Position numbers and translations under genes: made by a program
Notes under the pieces: generated by a model
Seen by the model: only the letters and a program-made list of their open reading frames with translations
The model's database searches: none
Told to the model about the DNA's origin: nothing
Assembly: GCA_025667525.1 (NCBI GenBank)
Contig: CM046882.1
Location: 210,784,592-210,848,591 of the forward strand
DNA length: 64,000 nt
Direction: 5' to 3'
Origin: Glebionis coronaria
Lineage: Eukaryota > Streptophyta > Magnoliopsida > Asterales > Asteraceae
Shown here: one piece after another, positions 12,980-25,844 of the stretch
Layout of the letters: the number at the start of each line of letters is the position of its first letter
Position numbering within the stretch: position 1 is the stretch's first letter

Positions 12980-13570
12980 TCAAGATCTACATCTCATAAT
13001 GAGTGTATTTTGTAGGGTTTTGTTTGTCATCAAAGGCAACCTTAAACCTAAAAGACATGTCCAACTCACAATGGGTGTATGTCGGGTATCTTCGTCCCAA
13101 CTCTCACCTACAGGTGTTCCTATATTTTTCTTTATATAGGTCCTCGCAAGGTTCGGTCTCAATCGAAATGCGATAATTATCAATGATAATATCTCCAAAG
13201 GAAAGCGATTATCCTGTTCATTACCAACGGTCAATTATTCAAACATAACACAAGACTTATAGTGTTTGTATCGTTACTTTACCTTGTCCCTTCGATTGGG
13301 GTGGTAAGAAGTACTCATATCAAGATTCGTTCCCAATAACTTCTGAAGGAATTTCTAGAAATTCTATGCGAAGCGAGGATCTTGATAGAGATGATCGATA
13401 CAGGCACATCATGCTTACACAACTCCTTTGAATACAAATGAGCCAGCTTCTCCATTGAGAACCCATTACTAATTGGAATGATATGAGCAGATTTGGTCAG
13501 TCTATCGACGATGACCCAAATTGAATCAAATTCAGATGATGACCTTGGAAGATTTGTGATAAAACCCATG
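12980..13570 (-). pseudogene. E1 integrase remnant (Tekay/Del-like)
   Basis: The minus-strand frame at 13315-13569 reads MGFITNLPRSSSEF, then WVIVDRLTKSAHIIPI, the classic core around the first catalytic Asp of chromovirus integrases. It then loses the second Asp region through indels. The frame at 12980-13234 keeps traces of the region after the core (FPLE followed by a degraded TPVGESW-like stretch, where relatives have TPVCWGE). No complete DDE triad remains. Several frameshifts and stops make it non-functional. Confidence 0.8.
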
Positions 13571-13877
13571 GCGATTCTATCCTACGTCCAAACAGGAATT
13601 ATAAGTTGTAGAAGCAATCCTGATGGATTTTGGTGTTCAGCCTTGACCTTCGCAAAAGTTAGACATTTGCCAACGTAGGTTGCGATGTCTGCTTTCATAT
13701 TTGGCCACAAGTACAACTTCATCAGATAAGATACATTTAATCAGAAATGGCATGAATAGAATACTTAAACTTATGAGATTCCAACATGACTAAATATCGA
13801 AATCCTCCTTATTTAGGCAACCACAAGCGACCTTTTAAAAATTTAATGTCATCGGCTCCTATTTCTAGTGGTTCTCA

Positions 13878-14075
13878 TTAGCCATGAGACCCTTCATTAT
13901 CTATTTTATCCTTCTTACAAGCCTCGTCTTGTACATTTTTAATTTGCTCGGGCAATATAATGTGTATGGTCAATACTAAGGAACACATATTATTTGGTTC
14001 TCTATTCTTTCTACTTAATGCGTCAACAACTACATTCACCTTCCCCGATGAACTAAATATCATGACCATAATCAC
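13878..14075 (-). pseudogene. E1 RNase H end / linker remnant
   Basis: The minus-strand reading contains GKVNVVVDALSRKNREP, matching the end of gypsy RNase H (GKANVVADALSRK in the family), followed by LPEQIKN from the linker to integrase. This supports the pol order in E1. Only a fragment is left. Confidence 0.78.
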
Positions 14076-14929
14076 TCAGAAATTCTTTCTTCATATTTTC
14101 GAAGTTTTAGTTTCGTCTCAACTATTATCTTTATTAGTTTTGCTCAATCCGACGTTTAAAGCGTCGATATATATTACAAGTAATTAAATAATAAATATTT
14201 AATTTTTATGAAACGTAAACGTAAAATTTTTTAAATTTCTCAGTTCGTCCAATTATAGAAAAATGTTCAAAATAAATTTGAATTTAGTTAACATGATTTT
14301 TGTTGATATATCGAAAATAATTAATAAGATCCGTAAATGTTTGAAAAATCTTTGTTTATACTTTGGTCAAAATATTCTTAGTTAAAGAGCAAAAACTATC
14401 GTTCCAAATTCCATGTTATGGGTTATATGGTTTCCTCAAGTCCTCCTAGGTTGTCTTGAGTTAAACATAATTATCTACTCCTAAGGGAGTTTAGTTAAAT
14501 GATCTGGGTATAAGGGAATAGTTCCTTAAAAATCCTTCGATAAATATCTGTCAAAACCTCTTCGCACTTCCTTCTTTGTATAACCCAAAGCCTTAATGGC
14601 TCCGATCTTTGAAGAGTCAACATAGATTCCACAACCATTAATCACACGGTCAAATATTGTAAGGGATCAAGCCTTAAATCACATGTTAAATACTCAAGGT
14701 ACAGGTTTTCACTGCTCGGCCAACTCAGGGCAGTCTACAAATGATTACTAACTCCTTCTTATTCTTGGAAATAGCTAGATGGTCCTTAATGACCACCAAC
14801 ATGAATTTATCAAATTACAGCCTACACACGTGATTCACAAAATTTATGAATTCTAGATGTGCATCGGTCAATTTAAACGACATCACATGAAACTCATAAT
14901 ATTCATTACGAGTTCTGGATGTAGTGATT

Positions 14930-15290
14930 GTAATAGATAATCTTCTTTACGGACGCGAATTTGATGATAACCATGCCGTAGATCAAATTTTTGATTATAC
15001 GCTAGAACCTTGTAAATGATCGAACAAATCTTTCATCTTGGGTATATCAATTTTGATCGTCAATTTATTAAGTTCACGGTAATCAATAAATATAAGGAAT
15101 GATAACACCATAGCTCTTCATGATGACGAGCTCGGTTGAATAAAAGATTTCTCCGACAACTCTCTCAGTTGCACGGTAACTCTTTTGATTCAGATGGTGC
15201 CGGCGTATAGTGCACATGCCACAAGTGTAGCACCGGGAATATAATCAATACCAAATTCAACATGCCTTAATGGCGAAAGTCTAGGTAATT
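14930..15290 (-). pseudogene. E1 reverse transcriptase N-terminal remnant
   Basis: Minus-strand translation in broken frames gives RHVEFGIDYIPGA, then QPSSSS, then IDYRELNKLTIK and, after a stop, RT-like HGYHQIRVRKED. These are the conserved blocks at the start of Ty3/gypsy RT. Stops and frameshifts lie between the blocks and the YxDD catalytic block is not recognisable. The same layout recurs in E2 and E3. Confidence 0.72.
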
Positions 15291-16693
15291 CATCAAAAAA
15301 TACCGCAGAAAGTCTCAGATAACAAGAACATCTTTTAATAAATTCACTTTAGGTTCTTTCTAGATTACAAGATCTATGACTAGTTCATAACCATTCATGG
15401 TATAATTTCAAGCCCAAATGCAGGATACGGTCATCCATCGGGAATTATTTAGGTCAACTTTGATAATCAACATCTTATCTTTTTAGGGGATTTTTACTCG
15501 GGTTCCCATCAATTAAGACAATGACATCATGTCATAATCAACCAAGCCATCCTAATGGCATTACCAACTTTCCAGTTTTATTACCGTCGATAAGACTAGA
15601 ACTTCTCAAAAGGCTAAGAATAACTCGTAATGCTTTACAAAACAAGGATAATTGGAGGCACAACTAACATTAAAAGAGTAAGGTCAACGCATGATTTACG
15701 TGAGAAAATGTCAAATCAGGTAAAGACAAAAATATTAACGAATATGGATATATTCCATGTTTTCATGATTTGTGTATGCATCAGGAAGCACCTCGGATCG
15801 GTACGCAAAGGTAGTCTATTTTAAAAGACAATATAGGAATGTTGAAACTCCAAGCCGGATATCAACAACCGATAATTGGATAAGTTTCCAAGGAATCTTT
15901 TCATGAAAGAAATGAACAAGAAGTGGATGTTAATTGTCAAATAATACAATCTCCACAGATGAGTAAATTTGATTCGGAAAAATACTACGGGCCTATATGT
16001 AGGTGTCCCTAATAATATGTCCCTATTTTTTCACTTCTTGCAGATCTCATAAAAATTCAATCTTTCACAATTACAAAGAAAAATGTAGTGTTTATTAACA
16101 ATTTCATGGTGACTACTAATCAGTCTTGCATGGTCCCTTCCAAATTGTACGTAGGCGAGCAACTATATACAATTTTAGGATTAATGATGCAATACTCAGT
16201 TCGTCAAAACTTTGTCATCATGTTTAAAATATATATATTCTTGCTTAATCATGAAATAAAAATCAAATGAATCTACAGAGATGTTCTTCGTTATGGTTTA
16301 AATTTTCCAAGGTGTTCCATAAACAACTTGATTTCGATAACGATTATTTATAAGTCTCACTTTAAATAATCCATATGGTGATGAAGATAAAAAAAAATTC
16401 TCAAGGGATGCTGTTTTAACTTATAAAAACAATGAGTGATCTGCAAAAGAGTGATGAAAAGTTGTTCACCAAGAACTAACTACCATATGATAGGAAATGA
16501 GGTTAGCCAAATAATCATGAGGTTCATGACCTCGATGGCACTCAGGAATACAAAGAGAAGAATCTATAACACAACTCAAACCGAGATGAGTACTCGTTCA
16601 ATGGTTGCATCACTAATGCGAACATTAGGAAGAAGCAAGAAAAGATAGATAACATCGATACATGTAAAATTTAGCAATCAAAGGTAGTCATTT

Positions 16694-19600
16694 TGTAACA
16701 CCCCCAAATTTATACAACTCAATACAGCGGAAGACTAGTTGGTGTTACGGGATAGCACATTACTCACATCATAGACAACGCATAAAAATCGCGTCGTTTA
16801 TTAATAAAGCATTTCCATTCATAAATATCAAAGTTACATAGGTCCCAAGTCATTCTATTTTATACATGTTTTACAAAGTATTTGAATGGAAAATATTATT
16901 TAGGTGCGGGCCATGAATTCTTGTTGTCTTCCTAAGAATTACCTCCAAGTACCTGAGATAAAACATGTTAAAAGAAAAGGGTCAGCGATAACGCTGAGTG
17001 AATTCATAGAGTTTAATAAAATCCATCAATATAATATCAGTATAAGATTATTACTAAAAATCATTTTGTACAAATCATTTTAATAGGCTATAAAATAGCC
17101 AAAGTCATTTTATACAAATCTTCATCAAAATCATAATATAGGCATTTGCCTTAAAAATCATTATACGAGGCAATGTCGTAAAAACATCATACAATACGTC
17201 TTATGACGTTGTATGAAAATAAAAACCGTTATATGAATATGGTTATGAAAACCAAAACACGAACATAATATCAATAGTATGACCATGTATTGCTAGTCAG
17301 GCAATACATCGTAATTCAGATCGTCTAGTAATATTTCGTTAGTTTGGATTATTATAAGCCGCATGAATTGTTACCTTACTAAACCAACAACGGGTAGCTA
17401 ACCCGATACCAGTTTTGCCCATCTAAAGTAGCGTGTCGTCACAAAGGTCACGCTATGGAAATCTTCTCATACATAAATTCGCTTACCAATCAATGTGGCA
17501 CGACGGGGATCAACCGTCAAGGCGCGAACTGGGGTGATCGTCCCCAAATAGTACTATTATATGCATAAGCGTCTACCAACTCCCGGTAGTTCACAATTCA
17601 TGCTAATGGGACTTTTAGTGACATAACCTAACATTAATAATCCATTTGATTTCATCTATCGGGTCCTTTAATCATTTATCGGGTCATACATTCGGGTCAT
17701 ACAATCATTCGGGTCCAAATCAATAAACAAACAATCGGGACAAATTGTGTCCTATTTTATAAAAACTAACATGTTATCTCCCTCGCGGGTTTATAAAACA
17801 TTTCATAAAAACATTTAAAGAGTGCGAGGCTATGAACTCACGTTGATGTGGGAAGGCGGGTTATCGGCAATTCAGACGTACGGTACGTGCTTCAATCACG
17901 GAAACCTAGACAAATAATACTCGTCTTAGACTCATGTCCAATGACTTTATAAAAATAACAATTATGTATACATATGATGATTTTATATATATGATGATCA
18001 AGTGGGTTTACATATTCTCATTGACTTATTTTAATGTTTACGTATTGGTATCTTTTTACTAGTTTACTAGTTTTACCTATTTACACGTTTTAAGTCCAAT
18101 AAACTTATTATAAGTTCTTTAACTTGTATCAATCCATGTTATACTTATATTAGCAGTATCTACACTTTACAAGTTGGGCCTAAATGGGGCATGCCCAATA
18201 AGTTCTTTTTATAAGGGTTTAAATTATTTAGTCCAATTATTAGTCCAATATGTTTACTTAGCTCGTTAATATCCGTATGTCCTATAGTTCGGGTTTTTAT
18301 CGGTTTTTACTTGTTATACATGTTTATATATCAGTATATAAGTTTTATAAAGTTTACATTAGACGGGTCCAACCATCTAAGTTTTATTTAACAAAAACGT
18401 TAATTTTACGGTAATAGCCGAAAAAGTCGTAAAAATCATGTTTATAGTTTTATAACTTATAAAACTTAACAAGTTACCATTTTTATAAAATCTCCACTTA
18501 TTTACCCTTGTACATATTTATATAAATAAAATCCATAAGTTAGTGGGTTTTAACTTTACATTTTATACAATATAATTTTGAGTGCTTATATAATAGTATT
18601 ATACTTTAATTTCCAAAATCTGATTTTTATTTTCATCTTCACCAAAACTGCCATATCTAGAGTTCTATATGGAGATAGAAGCTCAAATTTTTATCACATA
18701 AACTACATGATATTTGATCCATTTAAGTCTACTATAGCTACTGTTGAATCATCTTCTAAGTATTTTCTAAAAATCGTCCAAAATAGTGAACTCAGATTTG
18801 TACCTTAAACTTGTTTTGATCATATCTCACTCATTATATTGATTCCATTGCATGGCCAACTCTCAAATGTGTACAAGACCCATAGCTTACTGTAAATCCA
18901 TTAATCTATGCCATTTTTATCAGTTAACCATTTGATTCTTTAATGTTTTATACAGCCAACAAATTTAGACAATATTCTAGCCTTGTTTCTTATAGTTTTT
19001 CACCTTTTTAAGCATGTTTATCAACACCAAATCCCCACACAATACTTTTATCATCATATAATCATCATATACATATACAATAGGAAATAAAATACATGAT
19101 TACATAATAAAAATAACAAGAGGATGAGGAGGACAATCTTTATACCACCATGATGATGTAGGTTTGTGATCAAAACATAGATTTTGATGGAGAAACTTGT
19201 GCATAGCCAAGACCATCTTCAAGACCACCAATCTTCATGAATACCTTGTGGAAAATCAGCCCTACTACTCCATGAAAACTCATCCTTGGATGTTATAATT
19301 TGCACCAATCAATAGGGTTTCAAAAGGGCTTCAACATATGCAAGTATAACATAGGATTTCATGGTTGTTTTTGAACAAAAGTGGTGTTTATGGGGTGATA
19401 TGGGACGGCACACTAGAGAGGAGAAGAGAGTGTTTTTGTGAGTTTTGCATGAGTGGTAAATGAATAAGTGGTTTGGCTAATGGTTTAGCTAGTGTTGGTG
19501 GTATGTGTATGCTTAATGGTGAAGCTAAGTTACATGTGTGACTTAGTTTCATGTCACTTTGACACCTAAGGGTGTTGTGGCCGGTTATAGTGGGGGTGGG

Positions 19601-20128
19601 ACAAGTGTCCCACTCGTCTCATCCCCATTTATTTACGGGTACTCCTCGATTCTAGTTTCCTCGATTTACGTGCCCTCGGGTCGTTTTACGAAAAACGTTT
19701 TTATAAATTATGAATCAACGGCACAAAACGAATCAAATAAAAATTGTCTCATCAAAAACGGAGTTCGAAAACGTAATACGTAATCCTAAGGTTTCCGGTT
19801 TAGTCGTAAAGGACGTTAAAGTAAAATCGTAAGTCCTAGTCTCTTCTCGTAAATTTGTGAGTTTATGAACCAACACAAATTTAAAACTCCAAAATAATAT
19901 TCACGGACAAATTTATTTTCTGAAATGTCGGACTGTCACCAAAGACGGTGTATGTAAACGTAAGCACGTAACGTAGAATCCTCCGGTTTAAACGTAGTCG
20001 ATGCTACTTCAAGACGTAAATCCAAATTACTTCCCAAAAATAAGTGAGTTCATATTGTAACATTAAAATAATGTTTTTAAATAAATATTAAGAATAAAAT
20101 ATCGACCATAAATTGACGGATTGTCACA
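16694..20128 (-). repeat. E2 3' LTR (3435 bp)
   Basis: Runs from tgtaacaccccc to ggattgtcaca and aligns along its whole length with 25484-25844 plus 54367-57440. The conserved cctcgc/gcgagg module is at 17778-17841. Short open frames at 18578-18808 and 19559-19783 recur in the other LTR only because the LTRs are near-identical; they are not genes. Confidence 0.95.
17778..17841 (-). promoter_or_regulatory. Conserved LTR inverted-repeat / GTGAGT module, E2 3' LTR
   Basis: cctcgcgggtttataaaac, an AT-rich loop, then gcgaggctatgaactcac. The arms cctcgc and gcgagg are perfectly complementary about 36 bp apart. In element sense GTGAGT precedes the hairpin and TTTTATAAAC lies in the loop. It is conserved in E3 and recognisable in E5; function is inferred only. 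Confidence 0.55.
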
Positions 20129-21129
20129 GCATTTACCCCTAAACAGGATCTTTGTCCTCAAAGATCATCTTACTACTCGCTTCTTATAGAGTTTAAGCCA
20201 TGTGGGTATTTCCTCCACATTCGGTCTTTTCTCACAAGTGCAATTCATTACAATACGCGAGTGTCATCAAACATAACTACGGGAATAAGATCAGGCTAAA
20301 TGTTGTCTTACTTTCTCTATCCATGATGTTCACGGGTTTCTGATGAATGCAACTTTTCGCCGATCTAAGCTTTATTAAGAAGAATTCAGATTTTCACTTG
20401 ATAGATATTCCATCAAGTTCGATTTACGAAACATAATTCACGCAGTTCTTGAAGTACTAGGGTAGATCCAGCTTATATGCCTTTCAATCCCAACATTTAC
20501 ATCATCTCAATGGTCCCATACAACGGGGACTTATATCCCATGATTTGTCAGATCATGAATTTATTTTTCCAAGGTTAAAAATTGTGGCATAACTTCGCTA
20601 CCCATTTGGCACTTCAAGATCTACATTTCATATCCACATAACTTCCTGCCCACTATCGGCAGTCAATAATCAAATCCTAATTTCAACAATCTTTTCAGGT
20701 TTCGCGGGTCGGGTATTTTGTAAGGTTAGGTTTGCCATCATAAGAAACCTTAAACCTAAAAGACATGTCCAACTCACAATGGGTGTATGTCGGGTGTCTT
20801 CATCTCAACTCCTGCTTACAGAGGCTCTAGTAATTAGATCATGACAAGATTTGATCTCGATCCTAATGCGATAATTATCAATGATAATCTCTCTAAAGGA
20901 AAACGATTATACGATTTATTACCAAAGGTCAATCATTCAATCCTAAAACAAGACTTCTAGTGTTTTGTATTGTTACTTTACCTCGTCCCTTCGATTTGGG
21001 GTGGTAAACAGTACTCTCATCAAGGTTCGTTCCCAACGACTTCTGAGCAAATCTCTAGAAATTCGATGTGAAGCGAGGATCTTGATAAAGATGTTCAATA
21101 CAGGCACACTATGTTTACATAACACTTTT

Positions 21130-21212
21130 GTATTTATCATTAACGGGAATGATATTAGCAGATTTGGTCAGTCTGTCGATGATGACCCAATTCGAATCAA
21201 ATTCAGATGATG
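21130..21212 (-). pseudogene. E2 integrase core remnant
   Basis: Minus-strand reading gives SSSEFDSNWVIIDRLTKSANIIP, the block at the first catalytic Asp of gypsy integrase. Flanking blocks are broken by indels. It is homologous to 13480-13560 in E1 and 30365-30425 in E3. Confidence 0.7.
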
Positions 21213-24200
21213 ACCTTTGCAATAGCTAGACGTTTACTAATGTATGAGGCGATGTCTGCCTTCATAATTGCCATTAGTACAACTTCTTCAGACAAAGATA
21301 CTTTAGTCAGAAATGACATAAATAGAATACTTATACTTACAAGATTCCAATATAACTATATCTCACAATCCTTCATATTTAGGCAACCATAAGTGGTCTT
21401 TAAAACATTTAACGCTATCGGCTTCTCAATTTTAATGGTTCACATTATCCGCGAACCCCTTTTTATTATTTATATTATCCTTCTTACAAACATCATTTAT
21501 TTTTATATTGCTCGGCAATTTAGTTTGCACCTTCATTATTAAGAAATACATCCTAATTGGTTCTTTATATTTTATACATAATGTGTCAGTAATTATGTTC
21601 ACTTTCCTGATGAAATAAATATCCTAACCGTATTTATTCAAAATTCTTTCTTCATATCTTCTATGTTTTAGTTTTGTCTTTACTATCATTTTTATCCGTT
21701 TTACTCAATCCGACGTTTAAAGCGTCGATAATTATTACAACTAATTAAATAATAAATTTTCAATTTTTATGAAATGTAAACATAAAGATTTTAAATTTCT
21801 TAGTCCGTCCAATTATATGAAAATGTTCAAAATTTTTAATTTAATTAACACGATTTTTGTTGATTTATCGAAAATAATAAATAAGATTCGTAAATGTTCG
21901 AAAAATCTTTGGTTATACTTTGGTCAAAATTTTCATAGTTGAAAAGCAAAAATTGTCGTTTCAAATTTTAAGTCATGGTTCAAATGGTTTCCTCAATCCT
22001 TTTAGGTTATCTTGAGGTATACACAAACATTTACCCCTAAACAAAAGTTTAGTTAAATGGTTTGTGTATAAGGGAATAATCCCTTTAAAATCCTTTGTTA
22101 AAATATTTGTCAAAATATATTTGCACTTTCTTTTTAGTATAAATCAAAGTCTTAAATGACCTCTAAATTTTTGAAGAGTCAATTTATATTCCATTATCTA
22201 TTAATCACACGGTTAAATCATGTAAAGGATTAAATCTTAAGTCTTATGTTAAATATTCAAGGTACAATTTTTAATTGTTCGGCCAATTCAGGGCAATCTA
22301 TAATTAATTATTAACTTCATTCTTATTCTTATAAACAAACAAATGGTCCTTAATGATCACGAGCATGAATTTATCAAATTACAGCCCACACACGTGATTC
22401 ACCAAATTTATGAATGCTACATGTGTATTAGTCAATCCAAACGACATCACGTGAAACTCATAATGTTCATTACAAGTACCGGATGTAGTGATTGGAATAG
22501 ATAATCTTCTTCGCAGATGCGAAGTTGATAATAACCATACCGTGGATCAAATCTTTAAAACATACACTAGAACCTTGTAAATGATCGAACAAATCTTCCA
22601 CTTCGAGTTATGGATATCGCTTTCGATTGTCAATTTACTCAGTCACATTAATCTATAAATATAAGGAATGATAACACCATAGCTCTTCAGGATGACAGGC
22701 TTGGTATAATAAAATCTTTCTCCGACAACTCTCTCAGTTGTACGGTAATTCCTTTAATTCAGATGGTGCTGATGTACAGTGCACAAGCCACAGGTGCATC
22801 ACTGGGAATATAATCAATACCAATTTCAACTTGCCTTAATGGCAAAAGTCTAGGTAATTCATTAACAAATACTTACTAAAGTTTCAAATAACAGAAACAT
22901 CTTTTAATAAATTAATATTAGGTTCTTTCTAGATTATAATATCTATGACTAGTTCACAACCATTCACGGTATAGATTTCAAGTCTAAATGCAGGATACGG
23001 TCATCCATCAGGAATTATTTAGATCACTTTTGATAATCAACATCTCATCATTTAGGGGAATTCTATTCGAGTTCCCATCAATTAAGACAATGTTGTCATG
23101 TCATAATCAATCAATCCATTCTACTGTCATTATCAACTTTTTAGTTTTATTGTCGTCGATAAGATGTGAACTTCTCAAAAGACTAATAATAACTCATAAT
23201 CCTTCACAAATTCAGGGATATATGGAGACACAACTACTATTAAAAGAGCAAGGTTAAAACATAATCTATGCGAGAGAATTTCAAATCAGATACAGATGAA
23301 AACATTTAATGAATATGAATATATCCCATGTTTTCATAATTTGAGTACGCATTCGAAAGCTCCTCGGATCGTTACCCAGGTCATTCAAATGAAATCAAAT
23401 CATAAGAAATGATAATAACGTCAATACATCCAGTCGGGTATCAACACTCGGTAAATAGATACTTTTCCTAAGAATCTTACTACGAGAGAATTGGACAAGA
23501 AAGAATTTTCAATTGTCAAATAAGACAATTTTCACAGATGAGTAAATTCAACTCAGAAGAATAGATGCTACAGGCACATATGTAGGTGTCCCTAACACTA
23601 TGTCCTTATTTTTCACTTCTTGCAGATCTCATAAAATTTAATCTTTCACAATCTTCAAAGAAAATGTAGTGTTTATTCATTAGTTTTATGGTGACTACTA
23701 ATTAGTCTTGCATGGTCCATTCCAAATTGTATGTAGGCGCGCAACTATATATAATTTCAAGATTAACGATGCAATACTCAGTTCGTCAAAATTTTATCAT
23801 CCATGTTTGTAGTAAAAACATTTTCATGCTTAATTCTTAAATAAGAATAAAAAATATATTTACAAAGGTTTTCTTTGTTATGAAAATAATTAAGTTTCCA
23901 AAGCGTCTCATAAACAACTTCATTTTGATATCAGTCACTTATAAATCTCACTTTGAATAATCCTTATAGTGATTAAATTTTCTCAAAGGATACCGTTTTA
24001 ACTTTATAAAAGCAAGGTGTGATCTGCAAAAGAGTGATGAAAGCTTGTTCACCAAGAACTAACTACAATATAATAGGAAATGAGCTTTAGCCAAATAATC
24101 ATGAGGTTCATGATCTCGATGGCACTCAAAAGAATAATGCACAACGTAACTCAATTCAAGATGAGTACTTGTTCAATGGTTACATCACTAATGCGAACAT

Positions 24201-25468
24201 TAGGATGAAGCAATAAAAGATAGATAACATCGATACATGTAGAATTTAGCAATCAAATGTAGTCTTTTCATTAATCACAAACAAGTCAAATTGTACCGTA
24301 ACACATTACGTGTCACTATGTCATACAATTCTCAGAACTCATCCTACCAACTGATGTCATAGTTAAGTTAGGGATTATTTTTAAAAGATACCACAATGAA
24401 TACTAATCTATAAGAGTCATTAGGTGTCCCACATTTCCCGGAAGATCCATCGGTCCCAATTTAGAAGAAGATTTCTTCAATTTATTTCTTGGACACTGGG
24501 CATCCTCATTAGTGGACAATGGCCTAGGAACAACCCTTAACACAAACTAAAAATCATTTAAAACCTTATATTTCAATCACAGGACTTAACGATTTCCTTT
24601 TAACAATCTCATATTCCATACGGGTTAACTTTTACTTTATTCAAGTTTCAAACAAATTTTATACTCAATTCGATATCCTACCTCATTTTCCAATACTTAC
24701 AACCTTATTCTTCGGCCTTGTAAAGGCAATAAAAGCTCAATATGATCAACACTAAATTTCAATCCTATAGCTCTTACAACAACAATTATCAAATGAGTCA
24801 CTAGTATGAAATGACTTGATCATTCAACTAGACTTCTCAGAAAGGTACTAGTGGCATGAGCCTTTTAGGTAATGGTTCCAATGACAGCATCAAGTGCAAC
24901 ATTCACCCTTTCGATTTCAATTTAAGAATTGGATGACAACGAATCAGATGACATCTTTCTAGGTGGTAACGTTTTGTCAAACTATACTCTATAAGGAAAG
25001 ATCGTCATGACATCGATATCAGATTTGATATCGCCAATTCTTCTTTAATATCACAATCAACTAATATCTACATTTCTACGAATATCAACCATTTGTTGGG
25101 ATCATAAATATCCACAACTTGGTTTAGATCTAGGATAGCTAGAATTCCTACGAGAATAGCTTCGATTAATTTACTAGGGGATTTAGGTTACTTGTGACAA
25201 TCTACGTCGTATAAATACCTCGTATAAAAATCAAAATAATCATCAAACAATCATGTAATAAAATTACATCATATATATATAATCCAAGTTATATATATAT
25301 TAAAATAACACTTCTCAGTCTGGCCTTGTCGGTAACTCGGGAATTCTTCGGCACCGTTATAGTCAAAAGATTTTTAGACATTTGTGAAAAAATGTTTATA
25401 GTTAAACGATTTTGAAAAGTTTTATTCAAAACCTTAGTTTTAAAAATCTTGCGTTCTCTATAACGAGA

Positions 25469-25480
25469 GCTCTGGTACCA
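25469..25480 (-). promoter_or_regulatory. E2 primer binding site
   Basis: Minus-strand TGGTACCAGAGC, three bases inside the 5' LTR that begins at 25484. It differs by one base from the tRNA-iMet-type PBS TGGTATCAGAGC and places the 5' LTR on the right. A short TA-rich stretch (25270-25302) lies nearby. Confidence 0.85.
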
Positions 25481-25483
25481 AAC

Positions 25484-25844
25484 TGTAACACCCCCAAATT
25501 TATACAACTCAATACAGCGGAAGACTAGTTGGTGTTACGGGATAGCACATTACTCACATCATAGACAACGCATAAAAATCGCGTCGTTTATTAATAAAGC
25601 ATTTCCATTCATAAATATCAAAGTTACATAGGTCTCAAGTCATTCTATTTTATACATGTTTTACAAAGTATTTGAATGGAAAATATTATTTAGGTGCGGG
25701 CCATGAATTCTTGTTGTCTTCCCGAGAATTACCTCCAAGTACCTGAGATAAAACATGTTAAAAGAAAAGGGTCAGCGATAACGCCGAGTGAATTCATAGA
25801 GTTTAATAAAATCCATCAATATAATATCAGTATAAGATTATTAC
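25484..25844 (-). repeat. E2 5' LTR, segment next to PBS
   Basis: The first 361 bp (plus-strand order) of the right LTR of E2, ending in attac (25840-25844), where E3 begins. It continues at 54362. The join falls exactly within a string that is continuous in the other E2 LTR (agattattactaaaaatc near 17046). Confidence 0.95.

Larger units (their letters stand above)
12490..16693 (-). mobile_element. E1 interior, left part (decayed pol)
   Basis: This is the interior of E1 from next to the 3' LTR to the point where E2 inserted. It has no long ORF. Recognisable minus-strand remnants occur in the expected chromovirus order: integrase C-terminal region and core (about 12980-13570), RNase H end (about 13878-14075), and reverse transcriptase (about 14930-15290). 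Bases 15300-16693 should correspond to protease/gag but show nothing I can identify with confidence. The last five bases, cattt (16689-16693), are the left target duplication of E2. Confidence 0.8.
20129..25483 (-). mobile_element. E2 interior (5.36 kb, no intact ORF)
   Basis: The 3' LTR is followed by gcatttacccctaaacagg, a weak polypurine tract when read in element sense (AGGGGTAAATGC). Minus-strand pol traces are present. The integrase core is near 21140-21210 (SEFDSNWVIIDRLTKSANIIP). RT-region sequence lies near 22440-22860, homologous to 14900-15290 of E1 and 31700-32115 of E3. Bases 22900-25260 (protease/gag zone) hold no recognisable protein. The interior aligns broadly with that of E3, including the missing ORFs, which suggests both copies descend from an already ORF-less master. 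Confidence 0.82.

Noticed and set aside
18578..18808. 76-codon ORF repeated at 55891-56121, suggesting a conserved small gene
   Set aside because: Both lie at the same position in the two LTRs of E2, so the repetition comes from LTR identity. No motif is present.
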